NCBI GenBank assembly: GCA_016744065.1
Contig: JADGFA010000001.1
Location: forward strand, 62,001-126,000
DNA length: 64,000 nucleotides
DNA from: Gammaproteobacteria bacterium
GTDB taxonomy: Bacteria; Pseudomonadota; Gammaproteobacteria; SZUA-229
Direction: 5' to 3'
The notes under the pieces were generated by a model that was given only the letters and a program-made list of their open reading frames with translations, was not told where the DNA came from and did not search any database. This document shows, piece after piece, positions 63,645 through 64,000 of this stretch. Made by a program: the position numbers and the translations under genes. Numbering within the stretch: position 1 is the first letter of the stretch; every line of letters starts with the position of its first letter.

Positions 63645-64000
63645 TGGCACGTGAAAAAAAATCAATGATTGGCTTTGATCCTCTGGCCTGGCTTGATGAC
63701 GGTGCAGATACAAATGAAAAAGAGACATCTCAGGAAGATAAAAAAGCAGTTGTAAAAACTAAAAAAAAGCCGACTGAAAAGAAGAAAAAAGATAGTGCAA
63801 AAATGCTCAAGGTGCTGGGGCATTCAATAGATGAAACAGCATTGTTAAAAGGATATGAGTTAGCAGAAAGCGTTTTAGATGAGGTAACTGTTCATTTTTA
63901 TAATGAATTGTTTACCCAGCATTCAGAGCTGACGTCTTTATTTGAAAATACCAGTGAAACAGCGCAGGCAGGAAAATTTTCAGCAGCGCTCAAATTATTG
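63644..64000 (+). CDS. Globin-domain protein, 3'-truncated by the window
   Basis: The ATG at 63644 overlaps the ParA stop, with AGGAAGGA upstream; 119 residues are visible. Residues 1-20 are a short conserved-looking stretch (SMIGFDPLAWLDD) and 25-52 a Lys-rich, disordered linker. From about 54 the sequence follows the bacterial haemoglobin fold: VHFYNELFTQHSELTSLF (about 83-100), with Tyr86 at the B10 position and Phe100 at CD1, the ligand-side and haem-packing residues of globins. The proximal His lies beyond the window. A haem globin at the end of a cheY-cheA-cheW-parA operon suggests oxygen or nitric-oxide input to chemotaxis; that is inference. The C-terminal domain is unknown. Confidence 0.8.
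   Translation, partial: MAREKKSMIGFDPLAWLDDGADTNEKETSQEDKKAVVKTKKKPTEKKKKDSAKMLKVLGHSIDETALLKGYELAESVLDEVTVHFYNELFTQHSELTSLFENTSETAQAGKFSAALKLL

Overview
The window reads as a stretch of chromosome from a motile, moderately AT-rich gammaproteobacterium. The evidence is the gene order rpoE-rseA-rseB-rseC-mucD-(glutaredoxin)-lepA-lepB-DUF4845-rnc-era-recO, a FleQ/FleS/FleR-controlled flagellar cluster of the Pseudomonas/Vibrio polar type, and CheV-CheR placed just before flgB. A periplasmic DsrE-like gene, a rhodanese and a small cytochrome c would suit a sulfur- or redox-active lifestyle, but the genus cannot be named from this sequence. I see no tRNA, rRNA, CRISPR array, intact insertion sequence or prophage.

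Layout. Positions 1-9100 hold housekeeping genes: the 3' part of guaA, tadA, then (minus strand) rsgA, a small cytochrome c and an M48 peptidase, then orn (plus), a two-domain rhodanese and nadB (minus). Between tadA and rsgA lies a 722-base gap with a strong candidate for an unannotated structured RNA: a -10 box, a perfect 12-bp long-range stem, three local hairpins and a terminator. Positions 9120-19230 are one long plus-strand run: the sigma-E envelope-stress operon, followed by translation, secretion and RNA-processing genes.

Positions 19430-55178 form the flagellar cluster. On the minus strand a soluble CZB-type chemoreceptor is followed by flgA, flgM and flgN, with a near-perfect sigma-28 promoter in front of flgM. 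On the plus strand come cheV, cheR, flgBCDEFGH, an inverted dsrE-like gene, flgIJKL, one very large flagellin gene with its own sigma-28 promoter, flaG, fliD, fliS, a fliT-like gene, fleQ, fleS, fleR and fliEFGHIJK. Sigma-54 (-24/-12) sites with the exact 12-base GG-to-GC spacing precede flgB, flgI, fliD, fleS and fliK (two in tandem). This fits the hierarchy FleQ with sigma-54, then FleS/FleR, then FlgM/sigma-28 and flagellin. The export-gate genes fliL-fliR, flhAB and fliA are not in the window.

Positions 55262-64000 are sensory. A minus-strand group has a membrane-anchored chemoreceptor, a lone receiver and a hybrid histidine kinase whose ATP-lid motif is degenerate. A plus-strand group has cheY, cheA, cheW, a ParA-family ATPase (probably for placing chemosensory arrays or flagella) and the start of a protein with a bacterial-haemoglobin-like domain that runs off the window.

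The observations most worth follow-up are the candidate structured RNA at about 2092-2340, the FlgK and FlgL proteins sharing two inserted modules in opposite order, the DsrE-like gene splitting the flagellar operon, the twin sigma-54 sites before fliK, and the globin-domain protein at the end of the chemotaxis operon.
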